Assembly: GCF_021730395.1 (NCBI RefSeq) | Contig: NC_069370.1 | Location: forward strand, 73,735,501 to 73,799,500 | Origin: Mercenaria mercenaria | Lineage: Eukaryota; Mollusca; Bivalvia; Venerida; Veneridae | Direction: 5' to 3' | Length of the DNA stretch: 64,000 bases | Shown here: one piece after another, positions 35,053 to 46,559 of the stretch | Position numbering within the stretch: the stretch's first letter is position 1 | Layout: each line of letters starts with the position of its first letter | Translations under genes and position numbers: made by a program | The notes under the pieces: generated by a model | The model's input: the letters and a program-made list of their open reading frames with translations, nothing else | Told to the model about the DNA's origin: nothing | Database searches by the model: none

Positions 35053-38000
35053 CTATATGGCCACTTCTTACAGTAGAAGTTACGCTTGTTGAATTGTACT
35101 GTGATGCATTACAGAAGACAAATCAGTGAAATGATAATGAAACAAACTGTAATAGCAAATTTGGACCAAGTAACGGTAATTTAATCCATTATAATATGCT
35201 CTTAATCTCAAGTCTGAAAGTGATTAATTCATCCTCTTCCAGTGAAAGTATTAAAATGGGAGGTAATCACTGTTAGGAGTATTGCAATGGGAGGTAATCA
35301 CTGTTAGGAGTATTGCAATGGGAGGTAATCACTGTTAGGAGTATGGCAATGGGAGGTAATTACTGTTAGGAGTATTTAAATGGGAGGTAATTACTCTTAG
35401 GAATATTGCAATGGGAGTTAACCACTGTTAGGAGTATGGCCATGGGAGGTAATCACTGTTAGAAGTATGGCAATGGGAGTTAACCACTGTTAGGAGTATT
35501 GCAATGGGAGGTAATCACTGTTAGGAGTATGGCAATGGGAGGTAATCCCTCTTAGGAGTATTATTATGGGAGGTTATCACTGTTAGGAGTATTGCAATGG
35601 GAGGTAATCACTCTTAGGTGTATTGCAAATGGATATAATCACTGTTAGGAGTATTGCAATGGAAGATAATCACTCTTAGAAGTATTGCAATGGGAGGTAA
35701 TCACTTTTAGGAGTATTGCAATGGGAGGTAATCACTGCTGTAAGTGGGTTATGTTAAAAGATTTACCTCTGCAATTATTACTCCAGACAGGTACAATCTG
35801 ATGTCAAGTGAAGAATCCGCCATAGCCACACTCATGTAATGCAATTCCATCTGAAATTTATTGTAAATTATAACGGAATTTAGCAAAGCTTAATGGTTCA
35901 CTAAACATACCTAAATTGAACTGAGCAATAAAGTCAGTCATTTAAAGACTTTAGTGCGGATACTATTTAAAATGACGATGCTAAGTTAATAGAAACTCAT
36001 TAAAAATAATGGTAATAATATGCTTTCAAGTAGCTATGGTTCTTACTTACTTAAACTGATACTTTTGACGTATTTTGAAATGTTTGTTTTAATTTTAAGT
36101 TGTTTGATTCCAGGGAAAAGGAACAAGAACTGACCTCATTTACAAGTAGTGCCATATATTGTTGAACCGCCGCTTCGGCCGCATCTGCGTCGCCTTGATC
36201 TGACAGAAAACTGCAGATAAAACAAGAATTTAAATTATACCGAAAACGACAACAGAAGTCCGGTGGCCCATGCTTATTGTCAAATGCTAAATGCCAAATA
36301 AGTAATGCTAAATGCTAATAGCAATTGACAAGTAGCATTTATGATATCTCAATCACCGGTTGACAGCTAATATTAAATTGATATTAAACAATTAACATAA
36401 AGTATGTTGCATTTTAGCATTTGAAGTGGCAATTTGCAAGGCACAACCGCCTTCCATAGAAGTGCAAAATAAATGTTTTGTTTCAACCTTATAGTTTTAC
36501 TATTTTATCATAAATGAACTAACATTTCAAAAAATAATTTTATTACTAACATTAAGTTAATCTTTAGAAATGTTGTTAGAAGTCTGACTTCAATTATTAC
36601 TGAAAATGTTTACGCTGTTTACTTAAATGATTAAACAAACTTACTAATTATAAATGCTCACATCCGCTGCAATCAAGAGCTCCACCACGTTGCCGGTTGA
36701 AGTCTGTCTCTTTCCTCGGGTCGGCTCTGCAGATTTCCTATTTTCTAAAACCATTTGTACACGGATCTTTAGGACAGTGTTTAGAAATGCAAGAAAGAGT
36801 TAGAAAACACGACGGGTCACGACATAACGTACAGTCAGACAGCATTATAAAATAAACAGAATTTTATATGAGCTATTTAATATAGTTAACTAATCTTTTA
36901 TTGACCTTTTAATGAAATTAAATTTGGTTGTATCGAGGCACAGTAAAGTGAAAGCAATAACATCATTCATTTTACGGTATAAGGGAACCTGAACCTAATC
37001 TAACAAGTAAAATGGATTCACTTAATGGGCACTTTGTAACCTGCATGATAAACATGTACAAATAAGTGAGACTCTAATTTGAAATTCTTTGTTTGCTTTT
37101 CTATCCTAGAAAAAAAAAAATAATTACATGTATGCACGGTCGGATCAAATGCTTTTTTCTGCATGTAGAACTAAATAACATTTAACTTTCCGGATTTGAA
37201 AATTAAACTTAATCATTACGTTGCACAACTTTAATCCGGTGTTTGAAAATCTTTACTTACCACTGGTTACATCTGGAGGTGGCATGACAGCATCATGCAG
37301 ATACCTATTTTCGCTTGGTGCATTTCTTTGTATAAAATGACTTTGAGAGAGTTCTGGGACGTTCGACGGGCTCATGTGATACATATCACCATTGTGATAG
37401 AAAGAACCATGCTGTTAATTCAAAGAAAACAAATATATTTCCAGTATTCAATATTTACGATATTTAATTGGTTAAGCTGGTAGAGCATAGCATTAGTGCA
37501 AGGTGCGTATACTGGTACTTACAATATAAGTCGAAATATCAAGATAACCTCCTTAACTCAAACATTATATTTACTAACTGCGCAACTCGATTTTTTTTTA
37601 TTAAAAAATTCCAAATTTCAGTTTACTAACTAGAATATATGGAAGCAGATGTCGATCGTGGTCAATATGTGGTACTGGCCTGAGCAGCCTTTGGGTAGGT
37701 ACTCCAAGAGTGTCACAGAATACCGGAAAGTGTCTACACTTAAAAAATCATAACTTTAAATCATTTTAAGCCAAGACGGTTTCTGACCAAGTTTGAGCAC
37801 ATCTGGTAGGCCTACCATATATTCTAGTTAGTAAACTGAAATTTGGATGTTTTTAATAAAAAAAAATCGAGTTGCGCAGTTAGTAAATATAATGTTTGAG
37901 TCAGAACGTTTAAGTTTCGACTTATATTGTAAGTATTGATCTTCCCTAACTTGTCAAGTTACTCCGTATAAACCTACGTAGGGAAACATAAACATTATAC

Positions 38001-40008
38001 GATTGTGTATAGTTACAGGTCCTGGCCACCGTTTGAGACCAAGACTGGAACCATTTGGTAGCTCAACAGCTTTTGAGAACTGATCATAGAAGGTGACCGT
38101 GAAGTATTCGAACTTAGAATACTTCAGCACTTTAAGCATATTTGTGAGTTTTTCGACCCGTTTCGATACCTACGACTTGAACATATATCAACCATGACAG
38201 CACATGCATTGGCATATAGGTTTATACGGAGTAACTTGACAAGTTAGGGAAGATCAATCATTGATGTATCATCATATGATATGCCCATGTATATGCAATA
38301 CAATGTTACATTTTTACGTGCCAGGTACCATTATACTGAGGAGCAAGTAGCTGTATCCTAAATTTTTTCTATGTAAGAGTCAATAAAATTACTTCCAAGC
38401 AAATTTACTGACATTTTAGACCTTTGACAGACGGACAAACGACCAATTGGCAAGATACAAAGTCGAGATTCGACTTATCAACTGGTACTTTTTACTATGC
38501 TGTTCGAGATATCAAGTCGAAATTTCGATTCAATTTTTTAAAGTTGAAATTTCAAGATACTAATTAAAACTTTGCAGCTATGTATCGCGAAATTCCAATT
38601 CACTTAGTCTGTCAAAATTTTGATTTAATGAATAAAAAGCACCTGACACTGATGTTTTTCCATTAGCAGGTATGTACATGTCAGTATTTAATTAATCAAT
38701 TTATGAATGCATTCATCCATTCACATTCATTCTTTCGTTTATTCATTTTGCATGTATCGCCTTATTTCAAGCGATCTACAAATGAGAAACTCTACATTGG
38801 TTCCATAGAAATTATATGTATTATATTTTCATTTTTTGTCTAAGAACGAAAAACGCTGTTTAAATGAAAAATATATTTTACCAGTTCAAAACTTCCATCT
38901 TCGTCACACGACACTAGCATCGCACTGCCTCTGTTTGGGTCTTGATAAAGCGCAAAATTCTGTAATGCATGGAACATTTCGACCCATCAATAGCGATCAT
39001 TTCAACCTAATGTTAGTTAAGTTCCGCAGTGAGTTTTATCTTTTAAAATCAAATACAGCAAACCAATAATTTATCAAAATACAGACTTCCCGTATAATTT
39101 GACATCATGAAAAGATTTTTTTTTCGTATCTAAAAAAGTAAATAAACAAATTTGATTCCTTTAAAAGGGATGGATTGGATTGATAAATATATAACTCCAA
39201 ATTTCTAGGTGGATAAGCAATAAAATTTGACCAATTTAAATATGAATTTAAATACATTCCAAACTTACATTTGTCTCGGGTGTTTCTTTCTTTTCTAGTT
39301 GTCCATTCTTCATCACGTAAAGTGGTACATTTGTGTTAAGCTTGTCATTTTTCTGTAAATAGAAGTTAATTTCGGTCCCATTCACTTCAAACCGGAAACG
39401 CAGAAGGTAAGGAAACTGACATCCTTCTTCCACTGACCTTTCAACAATGTCGTGGTCAGTCCGTACCTGGTCAAGCTGTACATGTTCTGTGAAACGATAT
39501 AAAAATGTTGAAACTATTAACACTAGTTTTATGACAATACAATTGCGCCTGTGTGCGAAGACACCGACTGGTTGATTCAAAAAATGGTCTTTATCTGTTC
39601 GTGCACAAAGGTCTTGTTTTACCGGTGAAAATACAATGCAAATACCAGAAATGGATACAAACTCTTAAGAGACAAGCAATGCGTGTATTTTGTCGTTTCA
39701 TTTATAGTAATCCTTATGTAAAAATATAATTAACCAGACTTTGTTTATAATGTGATTATGTAATTAACAGAATTGTTATTTCATGTTCTACTGATACAAG
39801 ATGAATAAAAAGGTAGAACGTGCATGTTCAGACAACGCCTAACTGGAACGTCGGCTTATAAAACTGTTTCTGGAAAGTATGTTTTCCGGAGGTAAATATC
39901 TTTGACATTACTGAACAACTTACCAACATGTCCATTTAGAGGCTTCAACCTCAGGAGCGCATGCGCCGACACTAAATATAAAAATAGAATCCCAGTTTGA
40001 AGATACAT
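31526..40008 (-). CDS. M12B (ADAMTS-like) metalloprotease A, complete, mucin stalk and CC modules
   Basis: Secreted zinc endopeptidase of the reprolysin family. Twelve coding exons join with correct phases: 39924-40008, 39269-39486, 38882-38959, 37261-37411, 36645-36744, 36135-36210, 35767-35850, 34833-35008, 34496-34586, 33837-34072, 32994-33141, 31526-32356 (757 residues). Layout: signal peptide 1-17; prodomain to furin site RGKR (187-190); catalytic domain from NVVELLIAADVS (196), with HELGHALGSEHD at 370-381 (three zinc His, catalytic Glu) and Met-turn Met399; ADAMTS-type Cys-rich segment 432-490 (GIVYSLDQQC, CQSWCYRGLC); Thr/Ser stalk about 496-586; three CC-rich modules 588-630, 643-682 and 706-746. 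There is no thrombospondin repeat or transmembrane segment. Nothing is broken, so it should be active. It forms a tandem pair with the gene at 0-8.5 kb. The biological substrate is unknown. Confidence 0.92.
32994..33141 (-). CDS. Metalloprotease A exon 11, Cys-rich domain
   Basis: A 148-nt exon with acceptor CCACAG and donor GTAAGT. It reads LSSNCMQEHAFSNGDF, a Gln-rich stretch, then LPGIVYSLDQQCQMYSSTS and SCQS. The G-x-x-Y-x-x-D/E-x-QC pattern is that of ADAMTS cysteine-rich/disintegrin-like segments. An ATG-initiated frame over the same bases is a shadow. Confidence 0.85.
33837..34072 (-). CDS. Metalloprotease A exon 10, zinc-binding active site
   Basis: A 236-nt exon with acceptor AACAG at 34073 and donor GTAGGA. 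It contains AAHELGHALGSEHDG (metzincin HExxHxxGxxHD) and, downstream, AKNIMTSVSS, the Met-turn. It ends TFSQCSVAAFKSFINGG across the junction, as in ADAMTS catalytic domains. This exon was too interrupted by stops outside its limits to appear as a long frame. Confidence 0.92.
34496..36744 (-). CDS. Metalloprotease A exons 5-9, catalytic domain
   Basis: Five exons: 36645-36744 (RGKR then NVVELLIAADVSIYNY), 36135-36210 (FLSDQGDADAAEAAVQQY), 35767-35850 (MELHYMSVAMADSSLDIRLY), 34833-35008 (ITNGEAV-type strand, AYIDVSVILNNIRAWRR, QHDHMMAMSM) and 34496-34586 (GVEGVAYVGTVCNSNYQ). All have consensus GT/AG ends; phases are 1, 2, 0, 0 and 2 in turn. QHDHMMAMS and GVAYVGTVC are standard reprolysin signatures before the zinc helix. 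The third intron (between 34833-35008 and 35767-35850) carries a 31-bp minisatellite. Confidence 0.88.
35012..35046 (+). repeat. (TAA)n microsatellite
   Basis: About eleven ATA/TAA units immediately upstream of the acceptor of metalloprotease A exon 8. Confidence 0.85.
35250..35746 (+). repeat. 31-bp minisatellite, 16 copies
   Basis: Unit 'tattgcaatgggaggtaatc' + 'actgttaggag' (31 bp), about sixteen copies with scattered changes, inside the intron between metalloprotease A exons 7 and 8. Confidence 0.92.
37261..40008 (-). CDS. Metalloprotease A exons 1-4, signal peptide and prodomain
   Basis: 39924-40008 starts at ATG 40008 with MYLQTGILFLYLVSAHA (signal peptide). 39269-39486 holds EHVQLDQVRTDHDIVERSVE. 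38882-38959 holds NFALYQDPNRGSAMLVSC. 37261-37411 holds HGSFYHNGDMYHMSPSN. An ATG-initiated frame of 110 residues over exon 2 overstates the exon by reading into the intron; the CAG acceptor at 39487-39489 restores phase with exon 1. Confidence 0.88.
37516..37935. mobile_element. Foldback MITE in metalloprotease A intron 3
   Basis: Arms of about 120 bp are inverted copies: TACTTACAATATAAGTCGAA at 37516 and its complement ending at 37935. The shared 'ttactaactgcgcaactcga' and 'cagtttactaactagaatat' are near identical. A ~170-bp centre is unrelated. Non-coding. Confidence 0.75.
37935..38258. mobile_element. MITE with ~40-bp terminal inverted repeats
   Basis: ATTGATCTTCCCTAACTTGT plus 'caagttactccgtataaaccta' at 37935-37977 recurs inverted at 38216-38258. 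It abuts the preceding foldback element without a gap. The reading frame inside it on the minus strand shows no known family. Confidence 0.72.
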
Positions 40009-40019
40009 CGTGAACGTGT
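39924..40019 (-). CDS. Metalloprotease A exon 1 (with start codon)
   Basis: Acceptor TTTTCAG ends at 40020; eleven bases of 5' UTR precede the ATG at 40008. The donor GTAAGT is at 39923-39918. Confidence 0.8.
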
Positions 40020-40598
40020 CTGAAAATAAATAAATCTCTTACTTCATTTGTTGATAGTTTTATATATAATGATATAGAAATTCTAAGCATCTCGCGGAAT
40101 TTGAATAAAATTGTTCGAAATTTCAAACGTGATTAAGCAAATGGTTATTTAAGTTCGACATTTTAGAATATTTAGTAAAACAAATGTGAGTTAAGGATTG
40201 TGAACAATTAAAAGTTCTTACGGTGAGTCAAAACATCATACTAATTAATGTTTCCTGCCAAGACAAATATTTTGTATAAAAGTTAGTTTAACAGTCAGTT
40301 AAAGTACAGCGTGATCTGGATCCACACTGCTCACTTATAAATCAGTTGCATAGTAGCGCTGAAACTAAAAAAAAACAAAAAAAAAAACGGTATGGATGGA
40401 TGTACACTGACCAGATCCTTGTACTTGATTTTCGCTCAGTGGCGTGTATACTATCTATAATATAAAAAAGTTGCCGATTGGTCAGTCACGAAGCAAAATG
40501 TGCAGTAAAATAAATAAATAGATAAATATCCGCATATGCATAATCCAGTAAATATATAAAAATGTATTTCAGAACTTAAAACGACAATTTTAACTTAC

Positions 40599-40717
40599 GA
40601 TTATCCCGTTTCGCTGATATTGGGAGAAGGTTCCTTTACTTTTGTCCTGTTGTTGCTGTAATTCCGGCCCGTCGCAGAGCTTTGTGATTTTTTTCTTGGA
40701 GCACCATGGTATATAAA
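40599..40717 (-). promoter_or_regulatory. Probable promoter and 5' UTR exon of metalloprotease A
   Basis: On the minus strand a TATATA box in GGTTTATATACC (40718-40707) lies 100-120 bases before a consensus donor GTAAGT (40598-40593). A start site near 40,685 would give a noncoding first exon of about 85 bases, splicing to the acceptor at 40020. Inferred from layout only. Confidence 0.45.
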
Positions 40718-41118
40718 CCTGTCCTCCCACACCTACGCATGTCTTAGGTTTAACTTTGGTCGAACAACACTCGTAAATAAATGTTAAGATTCGTGACCGT
40801 GTCCGGTAGAGCCCGGGTCAATCATGGGTTGATGATGAAGATATAGAATGCTTCTGGCCTCATTCTATGAAGATCCGCAATAGGTCGTAAACTTCTGGTG
40901 TTTTCATGATGACAATGAGCTTATCAAGATATGCCTGGAGTAATAATCATGATTGCTTACATATGTAAGTACTAGCGATCTAGGACATTAACACTACCTC
41001 AAATAAGTCAATGACGGTGTTTAGTTGACAAAAGTTTTGGTGACATTTAAAATGTTTAAATACAATTCAAAATATTTGTGTAGCTGCCGATAACAGTGAC
41101 TTTGTCGGTATCTCGAAT

Positions 41119-41744
41119 TATGAGTTTTCTGTCAGAAAATTAACTCAGTGGCCGAAAATTCGATATTTAGTCGTTCCACACCAAGAGCTTGATTGAAATA
41201 CGCCATCAGCTCGTAATCGGAGACCTGTACATTTACTTGATCACGGGGTATCATCAATGGTCTTTTATGAGACTTCTTCTTTAACCGGTTTGCTAGAAGT
41301 GCGCATGGAGCTGCATTCTTGACAACCTCTCATAAACAGATTCATTCAAACCTAGGTTTATTGAATTCCATTTCAATGCAAACAGCAACCAGCTCTTCTT
41401 AGATTCAGCTCTAAATTGGCCGCTGCCTCATAATTTCCTCAGTTTGACCGGAATCTCACCAGTAGCTCTAAATTCGCAGCAACAGCCAATGTTATAGAGT
41501 CCACGTCACCAGGAAAATACGAACCGATTCCATTTTGAACGGAAGTATACGCTTAACAAAAGAAAGTGCGTGGTGCGTGGGGTGGGGTAGGGGGGGGGGG
41601 GTGCTAATAATCATCTTAGGCGCTATGGAACCCCATTGGAAATAAGTAATTAATTTTACTTTGATGAGTCAGCCCAGGTATTAAGATCATACCTTTTTCT
41701 ATTTAGTAAATCATAAAATATACGGACGTAACCTTTTATGAATT
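41119..41744. mobile_element. Unclassified ~630-bp repeat R, copy 1
   Basis: From 'tatgagttttctgtcagaaa' to 'acgtaaccttttatgaatt'. It is nearly the same as 44407-45083, apart from a G-rich run of different length near 41590 and small changes. There are no clear terminal inverted repeats. A minus-strand frame of about 60 codons (NAAPCALLANRLKKKSHKR...) is intact here but frameshifted in the other copy. Confidence 0.75.
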
Positions 41745-44024
41745 AGAAATCTGTTTTAACATGTTTATTATATTCTAATCAAAACATTTTTCAATCTATA
41801 TGGGCTATTGTATACATATATTATAATGCATTAGTTTTATTTATTGTTTTATGATCTTATGCCTGAATAAATTTGAATTGAATTGAAAAAAAGTACCTGA
41901 TGTATGTTTCTGAAATTTGCCATACGTTTAGACAATTTTATTGAGAATGTCATATATAAATTCCAGTAAATAGATTTAAGTCATCTTATAGTTTTAGAAT
42001 GAAAATATAAATTTAAGCATGTTTTTTAGAAAAGAAAGTACAACTTATAGAGCGACTCACATACATTTTCGGTCACTACTTTTAAAATATTCCTTCTACC
42101 CATATTATTAATATAGGCTACAGTAAAAATCTGTGTTACCGGTAGTTTTAATGCATTATTTAGCAGAAGAGATATCTAGCATTCAAAAATAAATATTAGA
42201 AGTGAAATCCCGTAATTATTACTTATCAAGCATAAGCAAACGTTTATTTTCTTTATCCTTTCAATTGTATCTTTGGATAAGTTATCCGCCACCCATCACC
42301 CAACACACACATACATGCACGCACACACGCACACACGCACACACGCACGTTTCTGAAACATTTTAATTAAACAGAGTCAAATTGCAGAAGTTCATGGCGG
42401 AATAAATATCTCTCAAGTCACTTCAAAATTGCAGTTTAGATAATACCATGCGAGCGAGTTACTTAGATTAAATGCAATTCATTCATGAACATTTTGGTTT
42501 AAATTTTAAATAATAAGATAGATACATACATGAATGCTGGATTGGACTGTAGGCCTATTGAAGTCCTCTCCATGAACCTTTTAAAGATAAGCTGTGGTAT
42601 TAACAATAATTTATGTCATTCTAACGATTTGATTTTTGTTCAGAATATTTTTTTCAAAAAATGTTTTATTTTTAACAAAGTGTTAATTAGGTAAGTAAGA
42701 AGATACTGACGAACAACTAGTGTTTTATGTTTGACTGTATTTAGATTTAGACGATTGTAGGTTTAATATTATTCTTTGAGTACATGTCTACATATAATAA
42801 GTGCGTGATTGCTCAAGTGCAATTTTCTTTACGAGCATTTTGAGACGGTATTGTTTTCAAGACAAATTATTTTCAATACAAATCAAGTTGTTTTATTTTT
42901 TTTTATTTTGGGTAAGATAATATTATAATAACTCGCTAAGTATGTTTTGCATATCACTGAAATGTTTCAATGTACTGAAAATGCGGTCTCAAGATTCAAT
43001 TATTTATATGAAAATAAAGAAGGAATTGATTTAGTACAATGTAACTTTTAATCAGGGTTAGGGCACATTTTCGAATTATTTGCTCGGTGATCATTGTTGA
43101 CCACCTTGGGGAACGGCTAGACAACCAGGATGAAGATCTGCAAGATAACTTAGTTTAACAATAATTGATTATCAGCAATATCTTCAATGACTTCTAGATA
43201 TAAATAAAGTCATGACTTTTCGTTTACGCACGGATACTATATATGTACTACACTACCTACGGGTATTGAATTATACCAAACAGGGCTAAAATATGACGTT
43301 GATACTTCCAAAATAACAAACTATAAGTCGAGTTAGTAAACACCTGTATCATATTTAGGTATGTGGACTTTAACTTGATGACCTTGCATTTGTAAACAAC
43401 CATGTTATCTGACTTTAATTTGACATGTATCAGCTGGACAACCTTGGTTAACAAAATGACCATCCCATTTACAGAGCTGACGCAGTGGTTCGTTGGTGAG
43501 GTGATGGACGACCAAACCAAGAGCCACGATTTCGATTTCACGCTTCTCTAACAACAACAAAAGTTCTGTGTACGGTTGCTTCCATCAAGAGTATTGTGCA
43601 CGGATGCTTTACACCTAACACGCATAAGAACAAGGGAAGCTTCTAGAACTCGGGATTTTTCTGATTTTGCCCTATCAGACTTTCTTACTAAAACCATTAT
43701 TTTATTCAACTTGTTGCGACTACATATATAAACTTAGATACACCTATTGAGCATGTCCACATCGGACAGATGTCGCTAAGGTCCAACAAATGTCTGATTT
43801 CCACGCTATATAAAAATATAAATAATATTAATTCAGTTTTGTAATATTATAGTTATGTATGCAAAACAGGATTTATAAATGCATTAAATAAATTCCGACG
43901 CTGTCTGGCCGTTTATTTGTATTATCGTTACAACAGTGGGCCAATATTGGCTATATAGTAAATCGTCGAATTGGCATGACTTGTAACAGATGGGCAAAAC
44001 CAAATTCATCCGTCCCGTATACAT
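41745..44024. other. Intergenic, nothing recognised
   Basis: AT-rich. There is a CACACG microsatellite near 42305-42350. The reading frame at 43257-43541 has no recognised family. Confidence 0.45.
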
Positions 44025-44165
44025 TACAGCTGTCTTTTTGAGAACCGGGGATAGAGGCATTATACGGGGTCTGGGTTCAATCCCTAGCCGCGTCATACCA
44101 AAGACGTGAACAATGGAACTGATACCGAGCTTGGTATTCAGTAAACTGGGTTGCAAAAGGATGCA
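44025..44165 (+). repeat. tRNA-derived SINE
   Basis: 'ccggggatagaggcattatacgg' followed by the B-box GGTCTGGGTTCAATCCCTAG, then 'ccgcgtcataccaaagacgtg', and a (TAA)n tail from about 44169. A minus-strand frame reading GMTRLGIEPRPR is a by-product of the SINE. Confidence 0.5.
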
Positions 44166-44167
44166 CC

Positions 44168-44199
<32 letters not shown>

Positions 44200-44406
44200 T
44201 ATATACCACATTTATATAGCACTCTTTTCATATAAAAAATACGTTTAAAAGTGCTTTAAATAAAAAAAAACAACATTTATATAATGTTCAGTAAAAATGG
44301 TAATTGAACTGTTATAGAAAGAATTTAAAATTACATTACGGTAATAAGATACCTAGCATTTTAAATTTAAGGTAAGCAGAGCAAAACATGAAACAAAATA
44401 CAATAT

Positions 44407-44891
44407 TATGAGTTTTCTGTCAAAAAATTGACTCAGTAGCCGAAAATTCGATATTTAGTCGTTCCACACCAAGAGCTTGATTGAAATACGCCATCAGCTC
44501 GTAATCGGAGGTACACTTAAGCTGACTTGATCACGGGGTATCATCAATGGTCTTTTATGAGACTTCTTCTTTAACCGGTTTGCTAGAAGTGCGCATGGAG
44601 CTGCATTCTTGACAACCTCTCATAAACAGATTCATTCAAACCTAGGTTTATTGAATTCCATTTCAATGCAATCAGCAACCAGCTCTTCTTAGATTCAGCT
44701 CTAAATTGGACGCTGCCTCATAACTTCCTCAGTTTGACCGGAATCTCACCAGTAGTTCTAAATTCGCAGCAACAGCCAATGTTATAGAGTCCACGTCACC
44801 AGGAAAATATGAACCGATTCCATTTTGGACGGAAGTATACGCTTAACAAAAGAAAGTGCGTGGTGCGTGCGTGCAAGTGAGCGTTTTCTAT

Positions 44892-44927
<36 letters not shown>

Positions 44928-45083
44928 CTCGGGGTGCTAATAATCATCTTAGGCGCTATGAGACCCCATTGGAAATAAGTAATTAATTTTACTTTGATGG
45001 GTCATCCCAGGTATTAAGATCATACCTTTTCCTATTTAGTAAATCATAAAATATACAGACGTAACCTTTTTTTTTTATAAATT
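44407..45083. mobile_element. Repeat R, copy 2, inserted in a LINE
   Basis: A 677-bp insert flanked by AATAT on both sides (44402-44406 and 45084-45088). Removing the insert and one AATAT restores 'acaatatcgt...' of the intact LINE copy. It contains a run of 46 G (44892-44937). Confidence 0.78.
44892..44937 (+). repeat. Poly(G) run of 46
   Basis: An uninterrupted G run within repeat R copy 2; the corresponding site in copy 1 has a shorter, broken run. Strong G-quadruplex potential; the exact length may suffer from sequencing error. Confidence 0.9.
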
Positions 45084-46045
45084 AATATCGTCAAAACATT
45101 AACTGACCTATCAAAGACATAGGTTAGAGCAGAATAGAACAGAAGATATCTTACATTTTGAACAGACAGAATTGACCAGTATGATGCCTGCGAAATGCAT
45201 AACGGCATGCAAATCGTCCCGGATGACTGGGCCAATCCCCACCTAAAGGGTCCGGAGAACATCCATGATACATCCCACGGAAAAAAACACTGTCTATATT
45301 ATTCTGTCACACTTGAGTTCTTGATTAGAATTGATCGGCCGGCAAAGTACCTAAATTATTCTACCAGGTAATTAATGAGATTAGTTCCCAAAGAAGAAAT
45401 AATGCGTCTTTAGCGCTTTTTTGAAACTTTGCAAGGTCTTGCGCTCTCTTATGCCAGATGGGAGGGCATTCTATAACCTTGCAGCTGCTGTCTGAAAACT
45501 CCTGTCACCATGAGCTCAAATAATTAAGTTACTGGATACCTTACTGGTCACGTAAGAGTTTCAAAGCTTCTTTCTCAGTTACATTTTACTTTTTTCTTAA
45601 AGTGCTATAGATCCAACGATGTTCGACTAGGTATGGGATTTCCGATGGGGCACACACATTCAGTATTCGTACTGCCGGGTTCTCTTTAATTCGATATGTT
45701 GGCTGTATATTCTATCTGTACTTTATAAGGAAGCCGGTTAGAAGCACCCTATGTAAAGCAAAAACGCATGTCTTAGGGAGTATTCATTTGGGTTCCAGGG
45801 CACTAAAGTAAGTCATTAAGATCGATCCACCCACAAATAAACTGAATCCGCCCAGGTACCTGACCCATTTTGACTATATGCATTGACCTTTTAAATAAAT
45901 ATATAACTTGATTTAATATTTAGAAGAAAAAAAAAACGAAAAACAAAACAAAACATTTAATGCATGAAAACAATACTACCTGAGAGACGTTCACAGTATT
46001 TACTGGGGATGGATACGACAACGATGTGTTATCTACGTCTACAGT

Positions 46046-46490
46046 GTACTGCCCAACAATCAATACTGATTATAACTGGGAGGCACTTTGTATGGGACAG
46101 ACTGTTAAAAGATGAACAAGCTCATTATGTGCAAAGTTAAAAAGAACTACAATTACTAAGATTAAAAACATAGACATAGATTAGAAAGTTACAGTTGCCA
46201 GCCTCTCAGTGAATAGAATTAAGCTGGGGCTGGACTGTATTTATAGGGGGTGTGGGGGGCGGGGTGGACCATTCCAGGAACGAATTGGAAAAAAGGAGTT
46301 GGAGTGGTATTGCGTATGAGATTGTGGGATCAAGTAGTTCAGGTTCCTTGTAGGTATAAGATGGATATGGTCAATTGCAATAAGACTGTACTTTATTTTG
46401 ACAAATACAATGACGGAGAATTTTTGATACGGCGATGTTCAAGGGACTGCCAGTTGAGATCATTTTAAAACATTTAAGTGACACTGCTAA
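46046..46490 (-). mobile_element. 5'-truncated LINE 3' end (copy a)
   Basis: Matches 46566-47500 of the neighbouring longer copy in order and orientation, from 'tactgcccaacaatcaatac' to 'ttgccagttgagatcat'-like sequence. Only the C-terminal part of ORF2 and the 3' UTR remain. Confidence 0.75.
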
Positions 46491-46559
46491 CTTTGCGACT
46501 TGAAGGCTTATAATAAGACATCAGGATCAATAATTAATTAACATCTTCATCTACATCTA

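Larger units (their letters stand above)
44168..45510 (-). mobile_element. Second copy of the CR1/L2-like LINE 3' end, split by repeat R
   Basis: 44168-44406 and 45084-45510 together match 28053-28715 continuously: (AAT)n tail, 'attacattacggtaataagat', 'gccagatgggagggcattct'. The gap is filled by repeat R. It is 5'-truncated at about 45510 and carries no RT. Confidence 0.82.

Noticed and set aside
43884-44156. 90-codon minus-strand frame containing GMTRLGIEPRPR
   Set aside because: A typical chance translation of a tRNA-derived SINE.
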